Shown here: one piece after another, positions 25,967 to 34,498 of the stretch
Position numbering within the stretch: position 1 is the stretch's first letter
Layout of the letters: each line of letters begins with the position of its first letter
NCBI RefSeq assembly: GCF_003003005.1
Contig: NZ_PVTR01000003.1
Coordinates: 391,547 to 455,546, forward strand
Origin: Mongoliibacter ruber
Lineage (GTDB): Bacteria > Bacteroidota > Bacteroidia > Cytophagales > Cyclobacteriaceae
Direction: 5' to 3'
DNA length: 64,000 bases
The notes under the pieces: generated by a model
What the model saw: the letters and a program-made list of their open reading frames with translations, nothing else
What the model was told of the DNA's origin: nothing
Databases searched by the model: none
Translations under genes and position numbers: made by a program

Positions 25967-28363
25967 ATGAAAAAATCTTTATGCTCTCTGGCCTTATGGC
26001 TGTTTGCCTTAACTGCTATGGCGCAATCCAACATTGGAGGTGTAGTCAAAAGCAATACGGGTGAACAATTAGTAGGTGCTAATGTCATCCTCAGTGGAAC
26101 AGGTAGAGGTTCTACCACAGACCTTGATGGCAAATTCCAAATCAGAAACATTCCTGCAGGTAATTACACACTAAGAGTGAGTTACCTGGGATTTGAACCA
26201 ATGACACGGGAAATATCCGTCCCTACCTCTGAACAGCTGGAAATAAACCTTGAATCCAGCAGTCTCCTGACAGAGGAATTTATTGTCTATGCCACAAGGG
26301 CCACTGACAAGACTCCTACCACCTTTACCAATATCGACAAGTCAGATATTTCCAAACTCAACCTTGGGCAGGACTTACCAATATTGCTGAATTTCACACC
26401 CTCTGTAGTCAGCTTCTCTGATGCCGGGGCAGGAGTAGGTTACACAGGACTGAGAATTAGAGGTTCTGATCAAACCAGAATCAACGTCACCGTCAATGGT
26501 ATCCCTCTCAATGATGCTGAATCGCATGGGGTATTTTGGGTAAACATGCCTGATTTTGCCTCTTCAGTAGATAATATCCAAATTCAAAGAGGCGTGGGAA
26601 CCTCCACCAATGGTGCTGCGACTTTTGGGGCAAGCCTCAACATACAGACAGACACCCGACAGGAGGAAGCCTATGGAGAAATTGACAACTCCTTTGGTTC
26701 ATTCAATACCAGACGACATATGGTCAAAGTTGGGTCAGGCCTTATCAATGATAAGTGGGCCTTTGATGCAAGGCTTTCCCAGATCTCATCTGATGGATAT
26801 ATTGACCGAGCTTCTTCAGATTTGAGGTCATATTTCTTATCAGGTGGCTATTATGGGGAAAATCATGTGGTGAAATTGAATGTTTTTTCTGGTGCAGAAG
26901 TGACTTATCAGGCATGGGAAGGTGTTCCAGAAGCTCTTTTGGAAACAAACCGCACTTTCAATCCATACACATACGACAATCAAGTAGACAACTACAGGCA
27001 GACGCATAACCAATTGATCTATACCGGCATATTAGGCCCCAACTGGAAAGCCAATGCTGCATTGCATTACACTTATGGGAGAGGCTATTATGAGCAGTTT
27101 AGGCGCAATGACAGGTTGAGCAATTATGCCTTGTCACCTGTAGTGATTGGTGGAGAAAGCATAGCCAGAATGGATTTGATCAGAAGAAGATGGTTGGACA
27201 ACGATTTCTACGGAGCTGTTTTTTCCCTCAACTATCTCTCAGATGATGGGCGACTTGATGCAGTAATTGGTGGTGGTGCCAATAGGTACGATGGTGATCA
27301 TTTCGGTGAATTGATTTGGATGCAATTTGCAGGAGATGTCAATATCAGAGACCGATATTATGATAACAAGGCTGTCAAAGATGATTACAATATTTATGCG
27401 AAAGCTACCTATGAAGCTACTGAAGGACTTTTTGTATTCGGTGATCTTCAGTACAGGAAAATAGATTATACCTTTGAAGGAATCAACAATGACCTTAGGG
27501 ATATTTCTGGTGTAGCAAATTTCAATTTCTTCAATCCCAAAGTAGGCTTGACTTATCAGCCTGACCCTAGCAAAACATGGTATGCATCTTATGCTGTAGC
27601 TAACCGCGAACCTGTAAGGAGAGATTTTACAGATAGCCCAATCGTAGATCGAGCCCCGCAGTCAGAAAATCTCCAAAATATAGAAGCAGGGTATAAAAGA
27701 CAGGCCGCTGGATTCACCTATAGTGCAAACTTGTACTACATGAAATACAGAGACCAATTGGTGCTTACCGGTCAATTGAATGATGTGGGCGCATATGTAA
27801 GAGACAACGTAGACAATTCCTACAGAGCCGGTATTGAGGTGGAAGGTGCTTATCAAGTGACCAGCAAGTTTACAATCGGTGGAAATGTCGCCTTCAGCAG
27901 AAACAAAATCGAAGAGTTTTTGGAGTACATAGATGACTACTCAGCCTCTCCTTTTGTGCAGGAAGTCATAGTTCATGAAAACACAGACATTGCCTTCTCC
28001 CCTAATGTCGTAGCCGCAGCAATCTTAGATTATAGACCTATCAAAAATCTCGAAATAAGTTTGTTGAATAAATATGTCGGTAGCCAATTCATGGACAACA
28101 CCCAAAATGAAAATAGGATGTTGAATGCTTTTTGGACATCTGACCTTCGCTTCAATTATGCCATGAGACCAAGGTTTGTGAAAAATATGGAATTCACTTT
28201 GTTGGTCAACAATATCTTCAATCAGCTCTATGAACCCAATGGGTATACCTTCAGCTACTTTTTACCCGCTGAAGGAGCCACAGGAAGAGAGTTGGTGACA
28301 GAGAATTTCTACTACCCACAGGCAGGAACCAACTTCTTGGCAGGAGTGAAGTTCTTGTTTTAA
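25967..28363 (+). CDS. TonB-dependent outer membrane receptor, probably for thiamine
   Basis: A signal peptide (LALWLFALTAMAQ) is followed by a carboxypeptidase-like regulatory domain (about residues 20-105, IGGVVKSNTGEQLVGANV), a plug domain (about 115-235, with GLRIRGSDQTRINVTVNGIPLND split across residues 167-189) and a 22-strand beta-barrel ending with the aromatic FLAGVKFLF. The ATG at 25967 starts the signal peptide; an upstream in-frame TTG would lie in the leader. TPP-riboswitch control in Bacteroidota marks receptors for thiamine or its precursors, so that substrate is inferred. No transport partner is in the same transcription unit, because a terminator follows immediately. Confidence 0.92.
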   Translation: MKKSLCSLALWLFALTAMAQSNIGGVVKSNTGEQLVGANVILSGTGRGSTTDLDGKFQIRNIPAGNYTLRVSYLGFEPMTREISVPTSEQLEINLESSSLLTEEFIVYATRATDKTPTTFTNIDKSDISKLNLGQDLPILLNFTPSVVSFSDAGAGVGYTGLRIRGSDQTRINVTVNGIPLNDAESHGVFWVNMPDFASSVDNIQIQRGVGTSTNGAATFGASLNIQTDTRQEEAYGEIDNSFGSFNTRRHMVKVGSGLINDKWAFDARLSQISSDGYIDRASSDLRSYFLSGGYYGENHVVKLNVFSGAEVTYQAWEGVPEALLETNRTFNPYTYDNQVDNYRQTHNQLIYTGILGPNWKANAALHYTYGRGYYEQFRRNDRLSNYALSPVVIGGESIARMDLIRRRWLDNDFYGAVFSLNYLSDDGRLDAVIGGGANRYDGDHFGELIWMQFAGDVNIRDRYYDNKAVKDDYNIYAKATYEATEGLFVFGDLQYRKIDYTFEGINNDLRDISGVANFNFFNPKVGLTYQPDPSKTWYASYAVANREPVRRDFTDSPIVDRAPQSENLQNIEAGYKRQAAGFTYSANLYYMKYRDQLVLTGQLNDVGAYVRDNVDNSYRAGIEVEGAYQVTSKFTIGGNVAFSRNKIEEFLEYIDDYSASPFVQEVIVHENTDIAFSPNVVAAAILDYRPIKNLEISLLNKYVGSQFMDNTQNENRMLNAFWTSDLRFNYAMRPRFVKNMEFTLLVNNIFNQLYEPNGYTFSYFLPAEGATGRELVTENFYYPQAGTNFLAGVKFLF

Positions 28364-28367
28364 TTTC

Positions 28368-28405
28368 AAAAAGCCCCTCAGATTGATTTCTGAGGGGCTT
28401 TTTTC
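28368..28405. terminator. Bidirectional terminator between receptor and unknown gene
   Basis: AAAAAGCCCCTCAG pairs with CTGAGGGGCTTTTTT. A- and T-runs on both sides let it serve the receptor gene on the plus strand and the convergent gene on the minus strand. Confidence 0.9.
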
Positions 28406-28868
28406 AATTCCTTATCCCCTCAGCAAAAAAATTCTTGACCCATAAGGTCCTGCTTACCAAATTTACGACATTGAGGATGTCGTATATGCTCTTTGGAACA
28501 AAAGGAGAAATTGTGACTTTAAAGTGACCTTTTCGGTCCTTTTGCACTTCCAAATCAAACTTTTTCTGCAAATCCAAAAGTTCCTTTGGAAAAAACACTG
28601 AACTCATAACCGGAGAAGCGACCTTCGGTTTTATGCCAAATCTTTGCTTTTGACTCATGAATTTTTGGTGCGCCAAATTGTCTTGAAAACTCCTTTCCTG
28701 AATCAAAAGGCTTGATTTACTGAGAAATTTAGGATTAAACTGATGTGTAAGCTCTAGGCCACCTTTCACTATTGAATACTTCATCTCATCATGAAGGCTG
28801 TAATTCACAGATAAGTTGTTTTTAATGCCTAAAAACTTCCACAGATTATCGATTCTGCGAAGTTCCAT
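28404..28868 (-). CDS. Hypothetical protein, 154 residues
   Basis: I do not recognise a family. The protein is soluble in appearance, basic and hydrophobic-mixed, with no signal peptide or membrane helix. Several short charged segments (LQKKFDLEVQKDRKGHFKV) and a C-terminal VNLVSRTLWVKNFF are the only features. It lies six bases downstream of the 28875-29471 gene on the same strand, so the two are probably co-transcribed. The reading frame ends against the shared terminator with the receptor gene, which supports it being a real gene. Confidence 0.55.
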   Translation of the reverse strand: MELRRIDNLWKFLGIKNNLSVNYSLHDEMKYSIVKGGLELTHQFNPKFLSKSSLLIQERSFQDNLAHQKFMSQKQRFGIKPKVASPVMSSVFFPKELLDLQKKFDLEVQKDRKGHFKVTISPFVPKSIYDILNVVNLVSRTLWVKNFFAEGIRN

Positions 28869-28874
28869 TTTGGT

Positions 28875-29471
28875 CTATTTTGGGTTATTGATCAAGCGGT
28901 AGAAGTCAACTAACGTCACCCTTACTGATTCTCTTTCACGGTCTTCTTCAAGGATAGGCACCCAGTTTTCTTCGTACCACATCTCAAAATACGTATTTTC
29001 GATCAGTAAGGGATAAAAACGATCCGCAAAATCAAAATGGGCAAATTTATCGCCACCCAAAAACTCAAGCTCCCCTACCTCTTCGGTATCTAGATTCTTC
29101 CATTTTAATTTCATAGGAAAATCTTCCGGAAATGCCTCCAAATAGATATAGGCCTCATTTTTCACCCTATTGAGCAAAATCATAAAGTTGAGATGAGGTT
29201 CAGACGTAGATTGCTTTCTTTTCCCGTGTCTATAAATATTCATTTTGGCATCCTCTCTACCCTCCCTGTCATAAACAGACGCCCTAAGGTTTTTGAAATA
29301 AATCCTTTCTGGGTCAGCCATATACATCACACTATCCGCTTCTCCAGTGTTATCAGCCTTCCTCTCATTGAAAAAAGAAAGTACAAAGACAAAAATCAAG
29401 GAACCAAACCCAAAGATCTTAAGGATACGGACCATCTCAGGAGAAAAAGAATCTGGAGAATTTGCCGGCAT
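28875..29471 (-). CDS. Hypothetical single-pass membrane protein
   Basis: The start at ATG 29471 gives 198 residues; an upstream in-frame start at 29507 is possible. A hydrophobic helix near residues 15-35 (FGFGSLIFVFVLSFF) is followed by a periplasmic domain of about 150 residues rich in aromatic and acidic residues (AYIYLEAFPEDF, FEMWYEENWVPILEED). I do not recognise the family. It precedes the 28404 gene by six bases in an apparent two-gene operon. Confidence 0.6.
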   Translation of the reverse strand: MPANSPDSFSPEMVRILKIFGFGSLIFVFVLSFFNERKADNTGEADSVMYMADPERIYFKNLRASVYDREGREDAKMNIYRHGKRKQSTSEPHLNFMILLNRVKNEAYIYLEAFPEDFPMKLKWKNLDTEEVGELEFLGGDKFAHFDFADRFYPLLIENTYFEMWYEENWVPILEEDRERESVRVTLVDFYRLINNPK

Positions 29472-29585
29472 ATTGTTTTTTATACAATAACTGGAAGCAA
29501 AAGACAAAAGTTTAACCCAAACAAATTGTCCTTTACTTCCTAAGTGATCTTTTCATTTCAAATAAATACCCTTTTTTCTAATTCA

Positions 29586-30344
29586 TCAATGTACATATGA
29601 ACCTGCATTGATGTCGATAGTACAACCTGTAGCATGATCTGCCAATCCTGAACATAGCAAGGTGACCATAGGTGCTAAGTCTTTGGGTTCGGTGAGTTGG
29701 TTCAATGCGATGTCATTGAGTGCATATTCCTCTCCATATTGGTCCATAAAGTCTTGGGCCATGTCTGTCCTTGTAAATCCAGGAGCTATCAAAAAAGCTT
29801 TGATGCCTTCTTTTCCATAATACCTCGCAATCGAACGCGTCAGAGACACAATCGCTGCCTTGGAAGCTCCATAAGCAAGGTAATCTTTGGTATCTCCTCT
29901 AAAAGCAGCTCTTGAAGAGATATTGACCAAACGTCCGTTCTTGTTTTGCTTGGCATGCTCTACAAACTCTTTACAGATAATACCCATCGCATTGATATTG
30001 ACATTCATTGTCTTAAGCCAAGCTTCTGTCCAAGTATCAGTGTCCGCATCATCTGCTACAGAAATGGCAATTCCTGCATTATTGACAATAGCGTCTATTG
30101 GACCAAATTTTTCAACTAAAGAAGGAATCCAACCTTTGACACTCTCCAAATTTTCGAGATCGCAAGGGCATAAATGTGAAGGATTGGGAAGACTTTCTTG
30201 AAGTGTACTGGCTAAAGCTTCATTGCTGTTGTAATGGATCAATACTTCCGCCCCGGATGATGACAATTGTTGGGCAATAGCCTTTCCGATACCTCTTGAA
30301 GCACCTGTTACCAAAATTCGTTGACCTTCTAATGAAATGTGCAT
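29586..30344 (-). CDS. SDR-family oxidoreductase (FabG-like)
   Basis: The 252-residue classical short-chain dehydrogenase has the cofactor motif GASRGIGKA (residues 13-21), DLEN, NNAG in the middle, a catalytic serine in VNISSRAA and YGASK with the catalytic tyrosine and lysine. The C-terminus (TGCTIDINAGSYVH) is unusual in place of the usual GG..; still a complete enzyme. It reduces an oxo group using NAD(P)H; 3-oxoacyl-ACP is one possibility, but the substrate cannot be read from sequence. The GNAT gene lies 30 bases upstream on the same strand, so the two may form an operon. Confidence 0.9.
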   Translation of the reverse strand: MHISLEGQRILVTGASRGIGKAIAQQLSSSGAEVLIHYNSNEALASTLQESLPNPSHLCPCDLENLESVKGWIPSLVEKFGPIDAIVNNAGIAISVADDADTDTWTEAWLKTMNVNINAMGIICKEFVEHAKQNKNGRLVNISSRAAFRGDTKDYLAYGASKAAIVSLTRSIARYYGKEGIKAFLIAPGFTRTDMAQDFMDQYGEEYALNDIALNQLTEPKDLAPMVTLLCSGLADHATGCTIDINAGSYVH

Positions 30345-30374
30345 ACTGGCATAAGTTTAAAATTGCATTTGAGA

Positions 30375-30851
30375 CTATTTGAGTAATTCTTTGATTTGGA
30401 AATCTTGTAAGTTGCAATTGACCCATTCTTCCTCTAGGCTGGCACCATATTTTTTGTAAAAATTTATAGCGGGGGCATTCCAATCCAATACTTGCCAAGT
30501 CATGCCAGAACAACCTTCCTCGATGCTTTTGTCCAAAGTCTGGTCAAAAAGCAACTTCCCAGCACCATTTCCCCGCTCACTTTCTGTGACAACTATATCC
30601 TCCAAATAAAGACGCTTGCCTTTCCAAGTGCTGTAACGATAATAATAAATGGAAATTCCAATGATTTCACTGGAGCTGTCCTTTACCGCTACAAAAAAGC
30701 CAAAGACAGGGTTTTCTCCAAAACCATCTTTCTCCATCATTTCAACCGTATTGATCACCTCATTTGGAGCCTTTTCATATACGGCCAATTCATTTACCAA
30801 TTCCAATACTCTTGGAAGGTCTTCAATTTTTCCTTTTCTGATTGTATACAT
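30375..30851 (-). CDS. GNAT-family N-acetyltransferase
   Basis: This 158-residue protein has the GNAT fold with the acetyl-CoA signature VTESERGNGAGKLLFDQ near residues 92-108 (RGNGAG is the Q/RxxGxG/A loop) and the typical W.VLDWNAPAINFYKKYGA end, as in diamine (spermidine-type) acetyltransferases. It transfers acetyl from acetyl-CoA to a small amine or amino acid. The start at 30851 begins the first strand (MYTIRKGKIEDLPRVL). It is followed closely by the SDR gene. Confidence 0.9.
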   Translation of the reverse strand: MYTIRKGKIEDLPRVLELVNELAVYEKAPNEVINTVEMMEKDGFGENPVFGFFVAVKDSSSEIIGISIYYYRYSTWKGKRLYLEDIVVTESERGNGAGKLLFDQTLDKSIEEGCSGMTWQVLDWNAPAINFYKKYGASLEEEWVNCNLQDFQIKELLK

Positions 30852-30977
30852 AATTTAAATTTATTGATAAATCTTCAAATTTGCCGAAGGATATGATTTG
30901 AATGGTTGTTTTTTCAAAGGACAAAACATCCCAAAACGGAATATTCTGACTTTTTCCTCTAAAACAAAATCAATTTC

Positions 30978-30985
30978 TATCTTTG
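30978..30985 (+). promoter_or_regulatory. -7 promoter element for the first coaX gene
   Basis: TATCTTTG matches the Bacteroidota -7 box and lies 46 bases upstream of the coaX ATG. The -33 region (TTTT at 30952) is weak. Confidence 0.5.
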
Positions 30986-31031
30986 GACAAGGGCTACGTC
31001 CACCGAGAGACTTTCATTCACACCAGATTTT

Positions 31032-31826
31032 ATGTTTTTAGCAATAGATGCCGGCAATTCCAATATTGTTTTTGGATTTTATGATGAAACCAAAAACAAA
31101 TGGATATATGAATTTAGGGTAGAGACAAGCAGAAACCTTTCTGTGCTCCAGCTCGAAAAAACGATTCACCTTTTTTTCTTGGAAAACAATATCAAAATAG
31201 ACCTTATCACACAGGTGGGTATTTCTTCCGTAGTGCCTGAAGTCAATCCTATCCTCCAACAGTTTTGCATGGAGTACTTGGGTCATACCTGCTATTTGAT
31301 TGATGGCAATAGCTATAAAAAATTAAAGGTGAGTACAGCCAGACCTAATGAAATCGGTTCTGATTTGATGTGTAATGTCGCCGCTGCATATGAGAAATTC
31401 AAGGACACCGCTATTATTGTGGATTTCGGAACTGCGCTTACTTTTACTGCCATAGGCCAAGACGGAAAAGTTCTGGGTGTAAATATTGTTCCCGGCCTGA
31501 AAACCGCTATCAAATCTCTTTTTTCAAATACATCGAAATTGCCTGAAGTAGAATTGAAACTGCCTAAGTCAGCTTTAGGTCGCGATACCATTCACTCCAT
31601 CCAATCTGGTATCCTATATGGTTACACAGGATTGGTCAAGGGCATGTTGGAAACGATGCAACAAGAAATCGGTAAACCTTGCCATGTAATTGCAACAGGC
31701 GGGCTTTCATCAATTTTGACTACACTGAAAGATACTTTCGAGTCAGTGGACCGTAACTTGACCATGGAAGGTATAAGACTCATCACGCAGGGGAATACGA
31801 CCCTTGAAATGGGATCAAAAGATTAG
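31032..31826 (+). CDS. coaX: Type III pantothenate kinase (copy 1)
   Basis: CoaX phosphorylates pantothenate in the first step of CoA synthesis. The 264-residue protein carries the ASKHA phosphate loop DAGNSNIVFG at residues 5-14, SSVVPEVNP, the catalytic segment GSDLMCNVAAAY, VDFGTALTFTA and the VPGLKTAIKSLFSNTSKLPEVE segment typical of the family, then IATGGLS. All expected blocks are present. A second, more divergent coaX gene is at 55921-56682. Its 3' end overlaps the convergent M23 gene by 44 bases. Confidence 0.92.
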   Translation: MFLAIDAGNSNIVFGFYDETKNKWIYEFRVETSRNLSVLQLEKTIHLFFLENNIKIDLITQVGISSVVPEVNPILQQFCMEYLGHTCYLIDGNSYKKLKVSTARPNEIGSDLMCNVAAAYEKFKDTAIIVDFGTALTFTAIGQDGKVLGVNIVPGLKTAIKSLFSNTSKLPEVELKLPKSALGRDTIHSIQSGILYGYTGLVKGMLETMQQEIGKPCHVIATGGLSSILTTLKDTFESVDRNLTMEGIRLITQGNTTLEMGSKD

Positions 31827-32481
31827 GGTCAGGACAAATTTTCCTGAATTTTTGCATCTCTCTGTGAGAACAAACGCCTGGAAAGTCACCAACCATTCCT
31901 AACATGTCCCACATCAATTGAAAATGCAGGTGCGGTGGCCAATCTCCATTCTCTGGAAAAGGTCCCAAATGACAAAACCTTTGCCCCTTTGGGATCACTT
32001 GGCCAACTTCCAAACCTTTCAAGTCTTCTAAAGCCAGATGTCCATAAAGACTGAAAAGCTTTTTACCATCCAAATCATGTTCAAGAATAATGGTAGGACC
32101 GTAGTTTCCAAAACCTGCATTGTCCTGAAAGCTGTGTACAACTCCATCAAGCGGTGCAAACACAGGAGTCCAGGATTCTGACCATATATCCACACCCATA
32201 TGGATATCCCTGAAGTCTTCCTTATCTGTAGCAAACACAGCACTTCTGCTATAAATTGCCCTGTGTTCGAAGTATCCACCAATTCCGTACTTCTTGTCGG
32301 ACTTGGCAAGCTGTTCAAAAACAAAGGCATCAAACTTACGTGTATCCGATAAATCTACTGTATCAAGGGCTCTATTAGATGGGGAAAAATCAAGGGAAAG
32401 GGTGTTGAACTTATCTAAAGCTTCTCCCATCACAGGGAAAGTCTCTTGATCTTTCAGCAATGAAATGAGGTTGTTTTGCAT
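31783..32481 (-). CDS. M23-family metallopeptidase domain protein
   Basis: The protein of about 232 residues contains the LytM/M23 zinc site: HMGVDIW (first His and Asp), LYGHLA and the HLHFQL motif near residue 186. No signal peptide, membrane helix or LysM domain is visible, which is unusual for a peptidoglycan hydrolase, so it could be cytoplasmic or exported by another route. Its start at ATG 32481 is preferred to the upstream TTG at 32490. The last 44 bases overlap coaX on the opposite strand; both reading frames look genuine. Confidence 0.85.
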   Translation of the reverse strand: MQNNLISLLKDQETFPVMGEALDKFNTLSLDFSPSNRALDTVDLSDTRKFDAFVFEQLAKSDKKYGIGGYFEHRAIYSRSAVFATDKEDFRDIHMGVDIWSESWTPVFAPLDGVVHSFQDNAGFGNYGPTIILEHDLDGKKLFSLYGHLALEDLKGLEVGQVIPKGQRFCHLGPFPENGDWPPHLHFQLMWDMLGMVGDFPGVCSHREMQKFRKICPDPNLLIPFQGSYSPA

Positions 32482-32592
32482 GGGGCGCAAGATAATTAAA
32501 GAAATGAAAAATATCTTCGTCTCAGAAAAGACATCTAGTCGTAGGGATCAATTTTATATATTAGCACAAGATTTAAAAAAACACCAATCCAT

Positions 32593-33540
32593 ATGCATTT
32601 TCCAAGCCTTGCTGACATACAAGAAGCCCATCATCGGATCCAATCCTTTATTCACCGCACACCACTCATGAGTTCGGAGGCAATCAACAAAATAGCAGGT
32701 GCTGAAATATTTTTCAAGTGCGAAAATTTTCAGAAAGTCGGGGCTTTCAAAGCCCGCGGTGCTGCCAATGCTGTAAGCAAATTAGGAGAAGAGGAAAAGC
32801 TCAACGGGGTAGCTACACATTCGAGTGGCAACCACGCTGCAGCTTTGGCAAGGGCAGCAACAGTCGCAGGAATCCCATCCTACATCGTCATGCCTTCCAA
32901 TGCTCCTGAAATAAAAAAGAAAGCTGTAAAAGGATATGGGGGAGAAATAATAGAATGTGAACCAAATCTTCAGGCCAGAGAAAGCACACTGAATGAGGTA
33001 GTTGCCAAAACAGGAGCTACTTTTATCCATCCCTATGACAACATCGATGTGGTAGAAGGCCAAGCGACCTGTGCACTGGAAATGTGGGATGAAGGGATAG
33101 CCTTTGATACCATCATGGCGCCAGTGGGTGGTGGCGGACTTCTAGGTGGAACTGCCCTTACGACGCATTACTTGTCGCCAAACACTAAGGTCATCGCTGG
33201 TGAACCAGCAGGTGCTGATGATGCCTTCCGCTCTTTTCAAGCTAAAAAACTCATTCCAATGCAAGGCCCCAATACCATCGCTGACGGACTGCTGACATCA
33301 TTGGGTAAAATCAACTTTGAGATCATTATGCAACATGTAGATGATATTCTGACTGTAAACGATGAAGAAATTATTGATGCCATGAGGTTGATTTATGAAA
33401 GGATGAAGATTGTCATTGAACCAAGTTGCGCAGTTCCATTGGCAGCCCTATTGAAAAATAAAGAGAGGTTTCAAAACCAAAAAATTGGGATCATTCTCTC
33501 AGGAGGAAATGTGGATTTGGCAAAGTTGCCTTTTAAATAA
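32593..33540 (+). CDS. Threonine/serine dehydratase, PLP-dependent (fold type II)
   Basis: This 315-residue protein carries the PLP lysine in ENFQKVGAFKARGA (near residues 44-57), the SSGNHAAA phosphate-binding loop and the glycine-rich VGGGGLLGGTA loop. It lacks the C-terminal ACT regulatory domain of biosynthetic IlvA, so it resembles catabolic threonine dehydratase or serine racemase/dehydratase. It deaminates threonine or serine to the 2-oxo acid. The ATG at 32593 begins the family-typical MHFPSLADIQEAH. A strong terminator follows directly. Confidence 0.92.
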   Translation: MHFPSLADIQEAHHRIQSFIHRTPLMSSEAINKIAGAEIFFKCENFQKVGAFKARGAANAVSKLGEEEKLNGVATHSSGNHAAALARAATVAGIPSYIVMPSNAPEIKKKAVKGYGGEIIECEPNLQARESTLNEVVAKTGATFIHPYDNIDVVEGQATCALEMWDEGIAFDTIMAPVGGGGLLGGTALTTHYLSPNTKVIAGEPAGADDAFRSFQAKKLIPMQGPNTIADGLLTSLGKINFEIIMQHVDDILTVNDEEIIDAMRLIYERMKIVIEPSCAVPLAALLKNKERFQNQKIGIILSGGNVDLAKLPFK

Positions 33541-33575
33541 AAAAAGGGGAGTTAGAATATCCAACTCCCCTTTTA
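33541..33575. terminator. Bidirectional terminator between dehydratase and DUF3050 genes
   Basis: AAAAGGGGAGTT (33542-33553) pairs with AACTCCCCTTTT (33563-33574). A-run and T-run flank it, so it can serve both convergent genes. Confidence 0.88.
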
Positions 33576-33591
33576 GCTAAAATTTAGGTTT

Positions 33592-34362
33592 TTAAACCTC
33601 CACCAAAATCTGCTCGTGAATCCCATCCCATAGGACTTTTCTGGCTTCTAAAGCTTCGATGGCAGCGGCTTGGGTTTCCTGCCATTTGATCTCATCGTCA
33701 CCACACAAATATTCCAGCATTCTCAAAGCCAGGGGTCCATGGTGGTCCTCATCGAGGTGAATATGTCTTTCGAAATAAAATTCAAGGGTCTTTAGTTCTT
33801 CAGGCTTAGAAGCTATCAAGTCATTCACCAATTTTCTAAACATATCTGGAATCAGATCTTCCCTACCTAATGTGAAGGAGGCCGCAATCTCATGAGGCTT
33901 GCCATGAAGTACTTTCTTGAAATTAGTTTTCAAAAAAGTTATAGTTGCCTGTGGGATATTGACCTGATCTAAAGCTGAGTCTAATGTTTCTCCCTCTGCC
34001 AATAATTCAAGAAGCCTATCAATAGCAAAAGTACTTGCACCCGCTTCTTGCATGGCTCTCAAATACAACTCAAAGTGAGAACAATAATCGCCATTTCCAT
34101 CCTCATCACTTTCTTCTGCCATTACGATGTCATTGATCAAGCGGGTCACCATAGGTTCACCAGATGGCCTCCAAGGCAAGTTCATTCCTGTTAATCTTAA
34201 CTGCAGGGCTTTGAGCAAACTCATGAAATCCCAAACTGCAAAAACATGCTGTTCCATAAAAACCTGAAAGTCTTCCAAAGAATTTATGTCTTTATAGATG
34301 GGGTGATTCAATAATTGATCTCTGTAAGGCTGAATGGCCTCCATCAATTTTTCAGTATTCAT
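33592..34362 (-). CDS. DUF3050 protein (heme-oxygenase-like fold)
   Basis: The protein of about 256 residues is all-helical in appearance and matches DUF3050: HPIYKDINSLEDFQVFMEQHVFAVWDFMSLLKAL at the N-terminus and FYFERHIHLDEDHHGPLALRML towards the C-terminus. These His/Glu-rich helices are the kind that bind two iron atoms in heme-oxygenase-like oxidases, but the activity is not established. The ATG at 34362 is preferred because upstream residues are not family-like. It follows the ABC transporter gene (34499) in opposite order: both are on the minus strand, with this gene downstream of it by 136 bases. Confidence 0.85.
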   Translation of the reverse strand: MNTEKLMEAIQPYRDQLLNHPIYKDINSLEDFQVFMEQHVFAVWDFMSLLKALQLRLTGMNLPWRPSGEPMVTRLINDIVMAEESDEDGNGDYCSHFELYLRAMQEAGASTFAIDRLLELLAEGETLDSALDQVNIPQATITFLKTNFKKVLHGKPHEIAASFTLGREDLIPDMFRKLVNDLIASKPEELKTLEFYFERHIHLDEDHHGPLALRMLEYLCGDDEIKWQETQAAAIEALEARKVLWDGIHEQILVEV

Positions 34363-34498
34363 ATGATTATAAACTTTAGGGTAATTAAGTACACAACCAG
34401 AAATTGGTAAATTTGATTTAAACCAATGCAAACTTTTTAGAAAAATCGCATTAGAACAGAGTCTGAACTCATTAAAGGGTTAAAAAAATCATCTTTTT

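Noticed and set aside
29586..30344. Assigning the SDR as FabG
   Set aside because: Motifs fix the SDR family but not the substrate; no fatty acid synthesis genes are next to it.
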